DNA of 52,766 bases from Rhodothermus sp. (GCA_015487635.1 WFPM01000214.1:1-52766); one strand, 5' to 3'; positions 8,797 to 20,284 are shown, numbered from the stretch's first letter. Numbers and translations are program-made. Notes: a model not told the origin generated them from the sequence alone.

Positions 8797-9723
8797 TTAT
8801 AAAGCCGCCTGCAGACTGAGTTCCAGCGACAGGTCGAGCGCCTGCACGGAGTGGGTCAGGGCGCCGCAGGAGATGGCTTCGACGCCGGTGGCGGCGATCG
8901 CTTCGGCAGTTTCGAGCGTGATGTTGCCGGAAGCTTCCGTGTGGAAGCGGCCCCCGATGCGCCGGACGGCCTCACGCAGCGGTTCCACGTCGAGCGTGCC
9001 GTCGGGGTGGCGCCGGGCGAAGTTGTCCAGCAGAATCCAGTCGATGCCGCCCGTAGCGAGAATGGCATCGACGTCCTCCAGCGATTGCGCTTCGATCTCG
9101 ATGGGGATGTCGAGCCGGTGCTGCTCGCGATAGCGTCGGGCCGCTTCGATGGCTTCGCGGATGCCGCCGGCCGCCACGATGTGGTTGTCCTTGATCAGGA
9201 TCATGTCGTAGAGGCCCAGGCGGTGGTTGGTGCCGCCGCCCAGGCGCACGGCCCACTTGTCCAGCAGTCGGAGTCCCGGGGCGGTTTTTCGGGTATCGAG
9301 CACTTTGGTGCCGTAAGGCCGTACGCGTTCCACCAGGCGGCGGGTAGCCGTGGCGATGCCACTCATGCGTTGCAACAGATTCAGTGCCAGGCGCTCGGCC
9401 ATGAGCAGGCTGCGGGCGCGGCCTTCGACCGTGCCGAAGATGGTGCCGGCCGTTACGCGCGAGCCGTCCGCCTGCTGCCAGCAGACGCGTACCTCGGGAT
9501 CGACGAGCTGAAAGACCCGGGTCGCGACCTGCAGGCCGGCCACGACGCCGTTGGCCTTTGCCAGGAAGAGCCCGCGGGCCTGTCGGTCGGGCGGCACGGT
9601 GGCCTCGGTGGTGACGTCGCCCGGTCCGAGGTCTTCGGCCAGCCACTGCTGGAGCAGGCGGTCCAGCGTGGCCGCGTCCAGGTAAGGAGGCCAGTCGTTC
9701 GAAGTGGTCGATTCGGCGGACAT
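8797..9723 (-). CDS. nadC: Nicotinate-nucleotide pyrophosphorylase (carboxylating)
   Basis: This 308-residue enzyme converts quinolinate and phosphoribosyl pyrophosphate to nicotinate mononucleotide in de novo NAD synthesis. Recognisable features are AEDLGPGDVTTEA near the N terminus, the TRKTAPGLRLLDKWAVRLGG block with its phosphate- and quinolinate-binding Arg and Lys residues, HRLGLYDMILIKDNH, and a C-terminal barrel ending in EASGNITLETAEAIAATGVEAISCGALTHS. Length is a little above the usual 280 because of about 15 extra residues at the N terminus. The start lies six bases after the thioesterase stop codon, so the genes are co-transcribed. No nadA or nadB is in the window. Confidence 0.95.
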   Translation of the reverse strand: MSAESTTSNDWPPYLDAATLDRLLQQWLAEDLGPGDVTTEATVPPDRQARGLFLAKANGVVAGLQVATRVFQLVDPEVRVCWQQADGSRVTAGTIFGTVEGRARSLLMAERLALNLLQRMSGIATATRRLVERVRPYGTKVLDTRKTAPGLRLLDKWAVRLGGGTNHRLGLYDMILIKDNHIVAAGGIREAIEAARRYREQHRLDIPIEIEAQSLEDVDAILATGGIDWILLDNFARRHPDGTLDVEPLREAVRRIGGRFHTEASGNITLETAEAIAATGVEAISCGALTHSVQALDLSLELSLQAAL

Positions 9724-9729
9724 AAGGCG

Positions 9730-10167
9730 TCAGCGCTGGCCGTCGGTCGATAGCGAGGGTTCCAGGGCTTTTTGCAGTACGTCCAGCAGGGCCTGCGGGG
9801 CCCGGATAGGGCGGTTGCGAGCGCGATCGACAAAGCAGAGCGTCACGTGTCCGGTGGCCAGCAGCTCCTGCGTTTCGTGGCGGCGCACTTCGTAGTCGAG
9901 GTGCAACCGGGCGCGGGGCAACTCACGGATCATGGTGATCACGTCTAGCAACTCGTCGTAGTAGGCCGGTCGGTGGAAGCGCAGGCTCAGGTCCACTACA
10001 GGCATGATGATGCCGGAGGCCTCAAGTTCGCGGTAGGGCAGCCCCAGATCGCGCAGCGCCTCAGTGCGCGCTGCTTCCAGATAGTCCACGTAGTGGGCAT
10101 GATAGACCATGCCCATTGGATCGCATTCCCGATAACGCACCCGGTGCTGGTAGACGTGCCGGATCAT
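9730..10167 (-). CDS. Hotdog-fold acyl-CoA thioesterase (YbgC/FadM type)
   Basis: This 145-residue protein begins with the [28 protein letters not shown] region, the 4HBT/YbgC signature. Its aspartate (in ECDPMG) is the expected catalytic residue, and the YxxHYxxYLE helix lines the thioester site. The C-terminal half forms the usual beta-sheet ([30 protein letters not shown]). Members hydrolyse acyl-CoA esters; the chain-length preference cannot be read from sequence. Its ATG overlaps the accA stop codon by four bases, which suggests coupling to fatty acid synthesis or to turnover of its intermediates. Confidence 0.9.
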   Translation of the reverse strand: MIRHVYQHRVRYRECDPMGMVYHAHYVDYLEAARTEALRDLGLPYRELEASGIIMPVVDLSLRFHRPAYYDELLDVITMIRELPRARLHLDYEVRRHETQELLATGHVTLCFVDRARNRPIRAPQALLDVLQKALEPSLSTDGQR

Positions 10168-11195
10168 GGGGCTCCGGTTTCGGTCGAGGGCGTGGCCTGA
10201 GGTTCTTCGCGATAGACACCCATACGGGCGAATTTTTCGATGCGGGTGTCGATCAGCGTGCGGGGTTCGATGCCTTCCAGTTCCTGCAACGCCCGGGCGA
10301 CGGCCGCACCGACGGCCTGGAAGGTAGCTTCCGGATCGCGATGCGCGCCACCGATAGGTTCGGGGATGATCTCGTCGATGACGCCGAGTTGGAGCAGGTC
10401 GGCAGCCGTGAGTTTTAGCGCACGCGCGGCTTCTTCCTTGTAGTCCCAGGAGCGCCAGAGGATCTGCGAACAGCTTTCCGGGGCGATGACCGAGTACCAG
10501 GCGTTTTCCAGCATCAGGATGCGATCGCCCACGCCGATGCCCAGTGCACCACCCGAGGCCCCTTCGCCGATTACCACCACGACAATGGGCACCGGCAGTC
10601 GGGCCATTTCGAACAGGTTGCGGGCAATCGCTTCGGCCTGGCCGTGCTCTTCGGCTTCGATGCCCGGATAGGCGCCCGGTGTGTCGAGCATCGTCACGAT
10701 GGGTTTGCCGAACTTGGCCGCCAGTTTCATCAGCCGGAGTGCTTTGCGATAGCCTTCGGGGTTGGGCATCCCGAAGCGGCGGTATTTCCGGCTTTTCGTG
10801 TCGCGCCCTTTCTGATGGCCCACGAAAAGCACGGTGCGGTCGCGGTAGCCGAAGCGGCTGCCTTGAAACGTGGCAAAGCCGCCCACGATGGCCGGATCGT
10901 CCCCGGCACAGCGATCGCCATGCAGTTCGACAAAGCCTTCCGAGAGCGCCTCGATGTAATCGAGCGTGTAGGGGCGGTCGGGATGGCGGGCAATCTGCAC
11001 CCGCTGCCAGCGCGTCAGGTTGCGGTAGACCGACTCACGCAGGGCCGCCACCCGGGCTTCAAGGGCAGATATTTCGGCAGAAAGGTCCACCTCGGGATTT
11101 TCGGCCATCAGGGCGCGCATCTCGTCGAGCTTTTCTTCAAGCTCGACGATAGGTTTTTCAAAATCAAGCAGGTATTGCGAAGATTTTCGAGCCAT
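10164..11195 (-). CDS. accA: Acetyl-CoA carboxylase carboxyltransferase subunit alpha
   Basis: The 343-residue product matches AccA along its length: an N-terminal [17 protein letters not shown] helix, [17 protein letters not shown], a [19 protein letters not shown] block, [46 protein letters not shown], and the oxyanion-hole [28 protein letters not shown] segment. It transfers the carboxyl group from carboxybiotin to acetyl-CoA, with AccD, in the first step of fatty acid synthesis. I chose the ATG at 11195 because the MARKSS start fits the family. A longer frame to 11552 would only add sequence overlapping the upstream gene. The gap from the upstream stop codon is eight bases. Confidence 0.96.
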   Translation of the reverse strand: MARKSSQYLLDFEKPIVELEEKLDEMRALMAENPEVDLSAEISALEARVAALRESVYRNLTRWQRVQIARHPDRPYTLDYIEALSEGFVELHGDRCAGDDPAIVGGFATFQGSRFGYRDRTVLFVGHQKGRDTKSRKYRRFGMPNPEGYRKALRLMKLAAKFGKPIVTMLDTPGAYPGIEAEEHGQAEAIARNLFEMARLPVPIVVVVIGEGASGGALGIGVGDRILMLENAWYSVIAPESCSQILWRSWDYKEEAARALKLTAADLLQLGVIDEIIPEPIGGAHRDPEATFQAVGAAVARALQELEGIEPRTLIDTRIEKFARMGVYREEPQATPSTETGAP

Positions 11196-11203
11196 AGGCG
11201 TGT

Positions 11204-13321
11204 TCAGGTTGTCTGCAGGAGCCGATGGAGAACCCGCAGAAGCAGCTGCAGGTCCAGCCAGGCGGTTCGCTGTTGCATATAATAAGCATAAAGCTGGCGA
11301 ATGTCTTCCGGGGTGCGCGGCGGGGTGGGGCGAGCTTCGCTGACGGCAAATAGGCCGGGCCGGATGCCCCAGGCCGCGGGCAACCGCGCGCATTCGTCCG
11401 GGTGGCAGCCGACGAGCGCGCGGCGTCCACGCAGCACGTCGGGCAGGCCGTCGAGGCGTTGGGCCAGTTGTGCCAGTCCGGGCCGCCCGCTCAGACGGGC
11501 CATTCCCTTCAGCAACGGCCGCAGGATCAGCCCCATCAGGGCCAGCCCGCACTCCAACGCGCGGCGTGTGGGCAGGCTCCGGAGTGCAGGTAGGGCGAGC
11601 TCGGCATCGACAAGCGAGGGTGGTTCGAGCGTTTCGATGTGTGCCTTACCGATCACGTGGGGGCGCCCTTCAGGCAGGATCTTGAACTGCACGGGCAGGT
11701 CTCGCAGTTGCTGGATGAGCTGCAGGACGGTGGTGTGCGAAAGCCCGGCCGTGGCGAAGATCACGGCATCCACCTGGCGCAGTCGCACCAGGTCGCGCAG
11801 GTGGTGCAGTGCGCCCAGGCGTGGGGGCGTGTCCCGATTCGTACCGTCCGGCTCCGTCGATACATATCCGATGAGCTGAAAAGAAGGCCAGGGGGCCGCC
11901 TCGAGTAGCCGGTGCAGTCGCCGGGCTTCGTCGGCGGAGCCTACCAGTAGCGCACGCTGCAGACGGGCGGCATGGCGCCGACGCCACGCCAGCCGCCAGC
12001 CCATCAGGGTGGCCAGTGTGAACGGGGCGCTCAGCAGCACTACCATCCGGGAAAATGCGATGTCGGGTACCAGAAACGACAGCGTGCCCATGAAAAGCAG
12101 AGCGATCAGCATGCCGTAGAAGACCGGGCGCAATTGTCGGGTGCGGCTGCGCCGGTAGCCGCCCATCAGGGCAATACCGGTCACCGAGCTCAGCGCATAG
12201 GCCGGCACCACGGTGAGCAGAAAGAGCGTGGCCAGGGGGCGTCCGGCTGCCAGCGAACGCAGCCATCCCCCCAGTGTGACAATCAGCGTGGTCAGCAGGC
12301 CGTCGAGTACCACCGGAGCCAGCCGACGCGCGCCCCGGTGCAGCGCCGAAAGTCCGGCCCGCAGGGCAATACCGAGCCGCAGCAGTGCCAGAAAGGTCGG
12401 CGAATACCGATCACGAAAGTGTTTTTCGACGAAGCGCAGCATCGCCCCGTAGAACAGACGCACGTAGCGCAGTTCGCCTTTTTTGGTGCTTTCGCCCTTG
12501 TAATGGATGATCTGCGTGCGGGGGGTGTAGACGATTTTCCAGCCGGCCTGCTGGATGCGGTAGCACCAGTCCAGATCTTCACCGTACATGAAGAAGTCTT
12601 CGTCGAGCAGGCCCGCGCCGCCGTCCGGCTCCAGACCGTCGGGCAGCAGGTGCGCGGTAGGGCCGAGGCCTTTCCGGCAGAGGCGCTCGTAGGCCGTGCG
12701 CGAAAAGTACAGGGCGGCGTGCCGGACGAACATGCAGGAACCGCTGAGCGCATCGACTTCGGTTTCGACGTCGGGCGACAGGTAGGTCAGGTTGTAGCGG
12801 CCGAAGCGGCGGCTGTGCGGAAAAAGGCGGCTGAGTCCCACCATGCGGTAGAAGGCGACGGCGGGCGTGGGAAAGGCCCGGCGGCTTTCCGGCGCAAAGG
12901 AGCCGTCCGGGTTGAGGATCTTGCAGCCGGCCGCGCCCACGTCGGGGTGCGCGTCCAGAAAGTCCACCATGGCACGCAACGTGTCTTCCTGCACGATGGT
13001 GTCCGGGTTGAGCAGCAGCAGATAGCGGCCACGGGCCTGGCGGATTGCCTGATTGTTGGCGCGGCTGAATCCGACGTTTTCGGTGTTGGCGATGAGGTGC
13101 ACCTGGGGAAAATGGGCCCGCACCATCTCGACGGAGCCGTCCACCGAGTTGTTGTCCACCACGAAGACTTCCAGCTTGAGACCGTCCGCGGCCCGGAAGA
13201 CCGAGCGCAGCGCCTGTTCGAGCAGGTCGCGCACGTTGTAGTTGACAATGATGACCGACAGGTCGCAGCGCTCCGGCGTGGTCGAGTGGGCAGCAGCGGA
13301 TGCAGGCGACGCGTGCGGCAT
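11204..13321 (-). CDS. GT2 glycosyltransferase fused to a degenerate polyprenyl glycosylphosphotransferase
   Basis: The 705-residue product has three regions. Residues 20-270 are a family 2 glycosyltransferase ([27 protein letters not shown], and [15 protein letters not shown]), as in rhamnosyl- and dTDP-sugar transferases. Residues 330-455 hold several membrane helices. Residues 460-570 form a Rossmann-like domain ([18 protein letters not shown]), as in the N-terminal half of WbaP/WcaJ-type enzymes. The last 130 residues keep [21 protein letters not shown] and a terminal [14 protein letters not shown], as in the catalytic domain of those enzymes. However, the KFRSM-containing segment is absent and the SLDELPQ acidic pair is changed. 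It starts at 13321 because a perfect -7 element lies at 13360-13367. It leads a five-gene operon. Confidence 0.8.
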   Translation of the reverse strand: MPHASPASAAAHSTTPERCDLSVIIVNYNVRDLLEQALRSVFRAADGLKLEVFVVDNNSVDGSVEMVRAHFPQVHLIANTENVGFSRANNQAIRQARGRYLLLLNPDTIVQEDTLRAMVDFLDAHPDVGAAGCKILNPDGSFAPESRRAFPTPAVAFYRMVGLSRLFPHSRRFGRYNLTYLSPDVETEVDALSGSCMFVRHAALYFSRTAYERLCRKGLGPTAHLLPDGLEPDGGAGLLDEDFFMYGEDLDWCYRIQQAGWKIVYTPRTQIIHYKGESTKKGELRYVRLFYGAMLRFVEKHFRDRYSPTFLALLRLGIALRAGLSALHRGARRLAPVVLDGLLTTLIVTLGGWLRSLAAGRPLATLFLLTVVPAYALSSVTGIALMGGYRRSRTRQLRPVFYGMLIALLFMGTLSFLVPDIAFSRMVVLLSAPFTLATLMGWRLAWRRRHAARLQRALLVGSADEARRLHRLLEAAPWPSFQLIGYVSTEPDGTNRDTPPRLGALHHLRDLVRLRQVDAVIFATAGLSHTTVLQLIQQLRDLPVQFKILPEGRPHVIGKAHIETLEPPSLVDAELALPALRSLPTRRALECGLALMGLILRPLLKGMARLSGRPGLAQLAQRLDGLPDVLRGRRALVGCHPDECARLPAAWGIRPGLFAVSEARPTPPRTPEDIRQLYAYYMQQRTAWLDLQLLLRVLHRLLQTT

Positions 13322-13670
13322 AGTTGCAGGGTTCCGGATCGCTACGGCTCGGCCGAATTCAAAGATAACACGAAAGCGGCGAGCGCCCGCGAAGAAGCTT
13401 TGCGGAAAAGAAAACGACGGCATACTTTATGCCTATCTCTGCCGACCAGCGAGATGCGGGCGGATTGCGGAAGCTCTGTCAACGATTCCCGAAAATCCTG
13501 CAAGGAATCTTCGGGGTGGTTGATTTTTTCGGGCTAAGTCCTGTAGTGTTAGGGCTGTTTTTGTAAAGCGACGCTTTTTATCCGAATTTCGCATGAAAGG
13601 ACTCCCGCATTTTGCGGGAAACTGTAGATTCTTGCCTTACCAGAGAGTATAGCCTGAGGCTTGGAACGTT
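13322..13670. other. Divergent intergenic region between the glycosyltransferase operon and the act operon
   Basis: These 349 bases are more AT-rich than the genes around them. They contain the minus-strand -7 element at 13360-13367. For the plus strand there is a possible TTGATT (13520-13525), 18-base spacer and TAGTGT (13544-13549), weak as a promoter. A perfect 7-bp hairpin, TCCCGCA-ttt-TGCGGGA, lies at 13603-13619, 52 bases before actA, and would be in its leader. I see no gene in this stretch. Confidence 0.5.
13360..13367 (-). promoter_or_regulatory. Bacteroidota-type -7 element of the glycosyltransferase-accA-nadC operon
   Basis: On the minus strand bases 13367-13360 read TATCTTTG, a perfect TAnnTTTG match. 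The start codon at 13321 lies 38 bases downstream, giving a leader of about 30 bases. The -33 element is weak. The position argues against upstream start codons such as the one at 13423 in the same frame. Confidence 0.5.
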
Positions 13671-14318
13671 ATGCCGCAGATTTTTTCCAGAAAGACCAAT
13701 CGGCTTCCGGTGCTTTCGCTGGCGGGCTCCGTCTTCGGGGGCGTGCTGGCCGTTTTTCTGGTCTGGTACTACTTTTCGCCCGAGTTTTATGAAGTGGGTT
13801 ATGCGCCGGAGCAGCCGGTCCCCTACAGTCACCGCATTCATGTAGGCAAGCTGGGGCTGGACTGTCGCTATTGCCACAACTGGGTGGAGATCTCCGACAA
13901 GGCGAACATTCCGCCCACGCAGACCTGCATCAACTGTCACAGCCAGATTCTGACCGATTCGCCCCGGCTGCAGGCTGTGCGCGATAGCTGGGCGACGGAT
14001 CAGTCCATCGAATGGGTGAAGGTGCATCACCTTCCTGACTACGCGCACTTCAGCCACGCCTCGCACGTGAATAACGGAGTGGGGTGTGAGACCTGCCACG
14101 GCCGGATTGATCAGATGGACGTGGTACGGGTGGTCAAGCCGCTCTCGATGGGCTGGTGTCTGGAGTGTCATCGCCAGCCGGAGTTGTACCTGCGGCCGCA
14201 GAGTGAGATTACCACAATGGGTTATCAGCCGCCGGCCGATTACATTGAGCGTAACCTGGAGCGCATTCGGAAAGAGGGAATCCGTCCGCCCACGAACTGC
14301 TCGGCCTGTCACTATTGA
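13671..14318 (+). CDS. actA: Alternative complex III pentaheme cytochrome c subunit ActA
   Basis: This 215-residue protein has one N-terminal membrane helix (about 16-34) and then exactly five CXXCH heme c motifs: C65-H69 (CRYCH), C86-H90 (CINCH), C139-H143 (CETCH), C163-H167 (CLECH) and C210-H214 (CSACH). Additional histidines between them (for example H54, H57, H128 and H131) are candidate second ligands. It is the electron-collecting pentaheme subunit of the menaquinol-oxidising alternative complex III, facing the periplasm, and relays electrons towards ActE and the oxidase. It heads the act-cox supercluster. The number and spacing of hemes match the R. marinus ActA type. Confidence 0.94.
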   Translation: MPQIFSRKTNRLPVLSLAGSVFGGVLAVFLVWYYFSPEFYEVGYAPEQPVPYSHRIHVGKLGLDCRYCHNWVEISDKANIPPTQTCINCHSQILTDSPRLQAVRDSWATDQSIEWVKVHHLPDYAHFSHASHVNNGVGCETCHGRIDQMDVVRVVKPLSMGWCLECHRQPELYLRPQSEITTMGYQPPADYIERNLERIRKEGIRPPTNCSACHY

Positions 14319-14375
14319 GCCGGGCTTTCTTGCTTTACTGAGGAGAATCTTGCGTTTGTCGGTAGAGAGCGTCCT

Positions 14376-17300
14376 ATGATTGAACTGCCTGTGGTCAATC
14401 CTGACGGTGCCGAGACGCCCGGTTCGGGCAAGCGCCTCTGGCGCAGCACGGCCGACCTGCGCCGGGATCCGGAATGGGTGAAGCTGGCGCATGATGAGTT
14501 TATGCCGGGAGCGGCCGAGCCGCCGAGCGGCACCTCCCGTCGTCAGTTTCTGCAGATCATGGGAGCCTCGATGGCGCTGGCCGGACTGACGGCCTGTCGG
14601 CGTCCCGTCGAGAAGATTCTGCCCTACGTGCGCCAGCCGGAAGAGATCATTCCGGGTATTCCGCTTTACTACGCTACGGCCATGCCCTTCCGGGGGAGCG
14701 TGCGGCCGCTGCTGGTCGAAAGCCACGAGGGGCGTCCGACCAAGATCGAGGGCAACCCGGAGCATCCGCTCAGCCGGGGCGCGACGGGCGTCTTCGAACA
14801 GGCATCGCTGCTGAACCTGTACGATCCGGACCGCTCGCAGCAGGTGCTCCGCAACGGCGAGCCGGCTTCGTGGGGTGACTTCGTGCAGTTTGCCCGGACG
14901 CTGGCCGCCGAGGCAGGCTCGAAGCGGCTGGCCGTGCTCTGCGAACCGAGCAGTTCGCCCACGCTGGCCGCGCTGCGGCGGGAGCTGGAGCGGCGTTATG
15001 CGCGGGTGCACTGGGTTACCTACCGCCCGGAGGGCGATGACAACGAGGCGCTGGGATTGCAGCAGGCCTTTGGCCGTCCGGTACGGGCCCGCTATCGCTT
15101 CTCGGAAGCCCGCGTGATCGTCAGCCTGGACGCCGACTTTCTGGGACCGACCGATCGCAACTTTGTCGAAAATACGCGGGAGTTTGCCGCCAGCCGGCGC
15201 ATGGAGCGGCCTGAAGATGAGATCAGCCGCTTGTATGTGATCGAAAGCACCTATACGGTGACGGGCGGCATGGCCGACCACCGGCTGCGACTACGCGCTG
15301 GCGACATCCCGGCCTTTGCCGCGGCGCTGGCCGCCGAGCTGGGCCTCGGCGAGCTCCGCGAAGCAGGCGCCCGGTTTGCCGGACACCCGTACGTGGTGGA
15401 AATTGCCCGCGATCTCCGGGCGGCCGGGGCGCGTGGCGTGGTGCTGGCAGGCGAGACGCAGCCGTCGGCCGTGCATGCACTCTGCGCCGTCATCAACGAC
15501 CTGCTGGGAAGCCTGGGCCGTACGGTGATCCTGCACCAGCTGGACGAGCTGGCGACTCCGCAGCATGTGGCGCTGGCCGAACTGGTGCAGGCCATGCAGG
15601 CCGGTGCGGTGGACGCGCTGCTGCTGCTGAACGTCAACCCGGTCTATGACGCGCCGGCGGCACTGGGCTTTGCCGAAGCGCTGGCGCAGGTGCCCGAGGT
15701 GATTCATCTGGGGCTACATGTGGACGAGACAGCCCGCCGAAGCACCTGGCATCTGCCCTCTACGCACTACCTGGAGGCCTGGGGCGATGGACGCGCCTAC
15801 GACGGCACGCTTTCGGTCATTCAGCCGCTGATCGCCCCGCTTTACGAGGCCGCCCACTCGCCGCTGGAGGTGCTGGCCCTGCTGGCTACCGGCGAGGAGC
15901 AGAGCGGGTACGACCTGGTGCGCAACACTTGGCGGCGGTTACTGGCGGGTCGGGGCGCCTTCGAGCAGGCCTGGCAGCGCGTGCTGCATGACGGCTTCCT
16001 TCCGGACTCGGCCTATCCGACCGTGTCGCTACGGCCCCGGCGTCAGGCACTAACCGACTGGCCGCAGATGTCGGAAGGAGGTCTGGAGGTGGTCTTCCGG
16101 CTGGACCCGACCGTGCTGGACGGCAGCTTTGCCAACAACGCCTGGGCCCAGGAGCTTCCCGATCCGATCACAAAGATTGTTTGGGACAACGTCGCGATCC
16201 TGAGTCCGAAAACGGCCGAAGCGCTGGGCGTCAAGGCCGAATACCACAAGGGCGTCTACATCGCGGACGTGATCGAGCTGTCGCTGGACGGTCGCGCGGT
16301 GGAGCTGCCCGTCTGGGTGCTGCCCGGCCATCCGGACGACTCGATCACCGTCTACCTGGGCTACGGCCGCGAGATCACCTCGACGCGCCCCGAACGAAAG
16401 ACGCCGTTCTTTGATCTGGACGACTACACGGATATCTACGGCCACGGCGCTATTGCCACCGGCGTGGGTGTGAACGTGGCGCCGCTGCGGCGGCCCGACA
16501 ACACTTGGGTGGCCTATGGCGCGCAGGTGCGCAAGACGGGACGCACCTACAAGATCGTGACCACGCAGGACCACGGCTCCATGGTGGGACGGCCCCTGGT
16601 GCGCATGGCCACGGTGGAGGAGTTCCGGAAGAATCCGGACTTCGCAAAGGAGGCCGAGCCGCCCCTTGAAGGGTTGGAGCCGTGGGAGCAGTATCCCACG
16701 CTCTGGGAAGAGGCCCATCCGCGCAAGCAGCCCGCCTTCCAGGACAGCGATTACTATCGCAATCAGTGGGCGATGGTCATCGACCTGAACGCCTGCACGG
16801 GCTGTAACGCCTGCATTGTGGCCTGCGATAGCGAGAACAACATCCCGATGGTGGGCAAAAGCGAGGTGGGCCGTGGGCGCGAAATGCACTGGCTGCGCAT
16901 CGACCGCTACTTCGTGAGCGACGAGGCGCATGCTGACGATCCGCAGCTCGTGGTGCAGCCGGTGCCCTGTATGCACTGCGAAAACGCCCCTTGCGAGTCG
17001 GTCTGTCCGGTGGCCGCCACGGTGCATTCGCCGGATGGACTCAACGAAATGGTCTACAACCGCTGCATCGGGACGCGCTACTGCTCGAACAACTGTCCCT
17101 ACAAGGTGCGGCGGTTCAACTGGTTCAACTGGGTCAAGACGCTGCCCATTCAGGTGCAGATGGCCCAGAACCCGGACGTGACCATGCGCTTCCGCGGTGT
17201 GATGGAAAAGTGCACCTACTGCGTGCAGCGCATCCGCGAGGCGCAGCGGCAGGCCAATATCGAAAAGCGGCCGCTCAGGGACGGCGAAGTCAAGACGGCC

Positions 17301-17495
17301 TGCCAGCAGGCCTGCCCGGCCGAGGCGATTACGTTCGGTGACCTGAACGATCCGAGCAGTGCCGTGGTGAAGCAGCGGCAGAACGCGCGGCGGTACGAAA
17401 TGCTGGCAGCGCTCAACGTCAAGCCGCGTACCTCGTACCTGGCCCGCGTCACGAATCCGAATCCCCGGCTGCTGGAGAAGGAACCGGTAGCCTGA
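14376..17495 (+). CDS. actB: Alternative complex III iron-sulfur subunit ActB (fused ActB1-ActB2)
   Basis: At 1039 residues this is the fused form. The N terminus has a twin-arginine motif (R55-R56, SRRQFLQIMG) followed by a lipobox-like LTAC with C74. Export by Tat and possible lipidation of C74 are therefore likely. The middle (about 80-770) resembles the molybdopterin oxidoreductase family but is known not to hold molybdenum in ACIII. The C-terminal 240 residues are a ferredoxin-like domain with four Cys groups: from C807 (CTGCNAC), C865 (CMHC), C897 (CIGTRYC) and C946 (CTYC). Family knowledge assigns three [4Fe-4S] clusters and one [3Fe-4S] cluster. It connects quinol oxidation with ActA. 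Confidence 0.94.
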   Translation: MIELPVVNPDGAETPGSGKRLWRSTADLRRDPEWVKLAHDEFMPGAAEPPSGTSRRQFLQIMGASMALAGLTACRRPVEKILPYVRQPEEIIPGIPLYYATAMPFRGSVRPLLVESHEGRPTKIEGNPEHPLSRGATGVFEQASLLNLYDPDRSQQVLRNGEPASWGDFVQFARTLAAEAGSKRLAVLCEPSSSPTLAALRRELERRYARVHWVTYRPEGDDNEALGLQQAFGRPVRARYRFSEARVIVSLDADFLGPTDRNFVENTREFAASRRMERPEDEISRLYVIESTYTVTGGMADHRLRLRAGDIPAFAAALAAELGLGELREAGARFAGHPYVVEIARDLRAAGARGVVLAGETQPSAVHALCAVINDLLGSLGRTVILHQLDELATPQHVALAELVQAMQAGAVDALLLLNVNPVYDAPAALGFAEALAQVPEVIHLGLHVDETARRSTWHLPSTHYLEAWGDGRAYDGTLSVIQPLIAPLYEAAHSPLEVLALLATGEEQSGYDLVRNTWRRLLAGRGAFEQAWQRVLHDGFLPDSAYPTVSLRPRRQALTDWPQMSEGGLEVVFRLDPTVLDGSFANNAWAQELPDPITKIVWDNVAILSPKTAEALGVKAEYHKGVYIADVIELSLDGRAVELPVWVLPGHPDDSITVYLGYGREITSTRPERKTPFFDLDDYTDIYGHGAIATGVGVNVAPLRRPDNTWVAYGAQVRKTGRTYKIVTTQDHGSMVGRPLVRMATVEEFRKNPDFAKEAEPPLEGLEPWEQYPTLWEEAHPRKQPAFQDSDYYRNQWAMVIDLNACTGCNACIVACDSENNIPMVGKSEVGRGREMHWLRIDRYFVSDEAHADDPQLVVQPVPCMHCENAPCESVCPVAATVHSPDGLNEMVYNRCIGTRYCSNNCPYKVRRFNWFNWVKTLPIQVQMAQNPDVTMRFRGVMEKCTYCVQRIREAQRQANIEKRPLRDGEVKTACQQACPAEAITFGDLNDPSSAVVKQRQNARRYEMLAALNVKPRTSYLARVTNPNPRLLEKEPVA

Positions 17496-17523
17496 TCGAT
17501 AGGCAAGCAGGATCGAGAACGCG

Positions 17524-18978
<1,455 letters not shown>

Positions 18979-18994
18979 GCAACGGAGAGACGCC

Positions 18995-19648
18995 ATGCTG
19001 AAGGAATTGCTTCGCTCGCTGAAAGCTTCGATGGGCATCTACGAGGCCCGCGACGGATCGGTCTACGGCCTGTTGGCCGAGTTTTCCGATCCGGCGGCCC
19101 TGTTGCATGCGGCCCGCCAGGTGCGCAAGGCAGGCTATCGCCACTTCGATGCACACAGCCCCTTCCCTATTCACGGCATGGACGAAGCGATGGGGCTGGG
19201 CAATTCGAAGGTGGGCGTTATCACGTTCTTTACCGGTACAATTACTGGTTTTGCGCTGGGCTGGTGGATGCAGTGGTGGATGGGAGCCGTCGATTACCCG
19301 CTGAACATCAGCGGCAAGCCGTTCTTTGCGCTGCCACCGTCGGTGCCCATTATCTTCGAGCTGACAATCCTGTTTTCAGCGCTGGCGGGGGTGGCTGCTA
19401 TGCTGGCGCTTAACGGCCTGCCGCGGCCCTACAACCCGCTCTTTTACTCGAAAAACTTTGCGCGGGTGACCGACGATGGCTTCTTCCTGTTCATTGCCGC
19501 CAGCGATCCGAAGTTCGACCAGGCGACCACGCGCCAGCTGCTGGAGCAACTGGGTGGCTACAACATAGAGGTCATCAAGGACCGGGGCGAGGAGGAGGGA
19601 GTGCCTGCATCCGCTCCGGCCGCCGAAGCCACCGTAACCACGAGCTGA
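18995..19648 (+). CDS. actD: Alternative complex III subunit ActD (DUF3341)
   Basis: This 217-residue protein has a soluble N-terminal part with a YGLLAEFSDPAALLHAARQVRKAGY motif typical of DUF3341. Two membrane helices follow, separated by an aromatic WWMQWWMGAVDYPLNISGKPFFALP loop. A cytoplasmic tail ends in acidic and alanine-rich sequence. ActD packs at the membrane interface of ACIII and has no redox centre; its exact job is unknown in the family. The gene follows actC after 16 bases and is seven bases before actE. Confidence 0.92.
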   Translation: MLKELLRSLKASMGIYEARDGSVYGLLAEFSDPAALLHAARQVRKAGYRHFDAHSPFPIHGMDEAMGLGNSKVGVITFFTGTITGFALGWWMQWWMGAVDYPLNISGKPFFALPPSVPIIFELTILFSALAGVAAMLALNGLPRPYNPLFYSKNFARVTDDGFFLFIAASDPKFDQATTRQLLEQLGGYNIEVIKDRGEEEGVPASAPAAEATVTTS

Positions 19649-19654
19649 GCCACG

Positions 19655-20284
19655 ATGCAAAAAAGCATAGCGATGCCGCGCACGATCTGGATGGGACTGT
19701 TGCTAGGCCTGCTGCTGGCAGGCTGCCGGGGCATGATCTCCAGCAAGCCCCCGGTGCATCCCAACCTGAACATGGACTTTCAGGAAAAATTTCAGGCGCA
19801 GGAGCTGAACCCGTTCTTCGCTGATCGTCGGGCCATGCGCCCGCCGGTGCCCGGCACGGTACCCCGAGGGCTGCTCAAGGAGGACACGCCCTTTTATTTC
19901 GGCAAGACGGCCGATGGGGCCTACGTCGAGCGTATTCCCGTGACCGTAACGCCTGAACTGGTAATGCGGGGGCGGGAACGTTACAACATTTTCTGTGCCG
20001 TCTGTCACGGACAGGCCGGTGACGGACAGGGCATTATTATGCGTGGTAACTATGGCTATACGCCGGCTCCGACCTTCCATGATGACCGGTTGCGCAACGT
20101 GGAGGACGGCTATCTTTTCGAGGTGATCAGCAACGGTGTGCGTAACATGCCCGCCTATGGCCATCAGATTCCGGTGGCCGATCGCTGGGCCATTGTAGCC
20201 TACGTGCGGGCGCTTCAGCGCAGTCAGCATGCGACGGCGGCCGACGTGCCCGAGGAAATCCGAGCCCGGCTTCAGGGAGAGTAA
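19655..20284 (+). CDS. actE: Alternative complex III monoheme cytochrome c lipoprotein ActE
   Basis: The 209-residue product has a lipoprotein signal with the LAGC lipobox, so C24 should be lipidated. One heme c motif, CAVCH, is at 114-118. The likely axial methionine is in the NMPAYGHQI segment (about residue 166). The MRGRERYNIFCAVCHGQAGDGQG sequence is typical of class I cytochromes. ActE is the mobile-looking monoheme subunit that passes electrons from ActA to the oxidase, probably to the heme c domain of CoxB encoded just downstream. It lies between actD and actF. Confidence 0.93.
   Translation: MQKSIAMPRTIWMGLLLGLLLAGCRGMISSKPPVHPNLNMDFQEKFQAQELNPFFADRRAMRPPVPGTVPRGLLKEDTPFYFGKTADGAYVERIPVTVTPELVMRGRERYNIFCAVCHGQAGDGQGIIMRGNYGYTPAPTFHDDRLRNVEDGYLFEVISNGVRNMPAYGHQIPVADRWAIVAYVRALQRSQHATAADVPEEIRARLQGE

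Noticed and set aside
11196-11552. N-terminal extension of accA to 11552
   Set aside because: It is rich in Arg, Pro and Gly and overlaps the upstream gene in another frame, and the family start is at 11195.
14616-16686. ActB as an active molybdenum enzyme
   Set aside because: It is homologous to molybdopterin oxidoreductases, but ACIII subunits of this type are known to lack molybdenum, and no cofactor genes are nearby.
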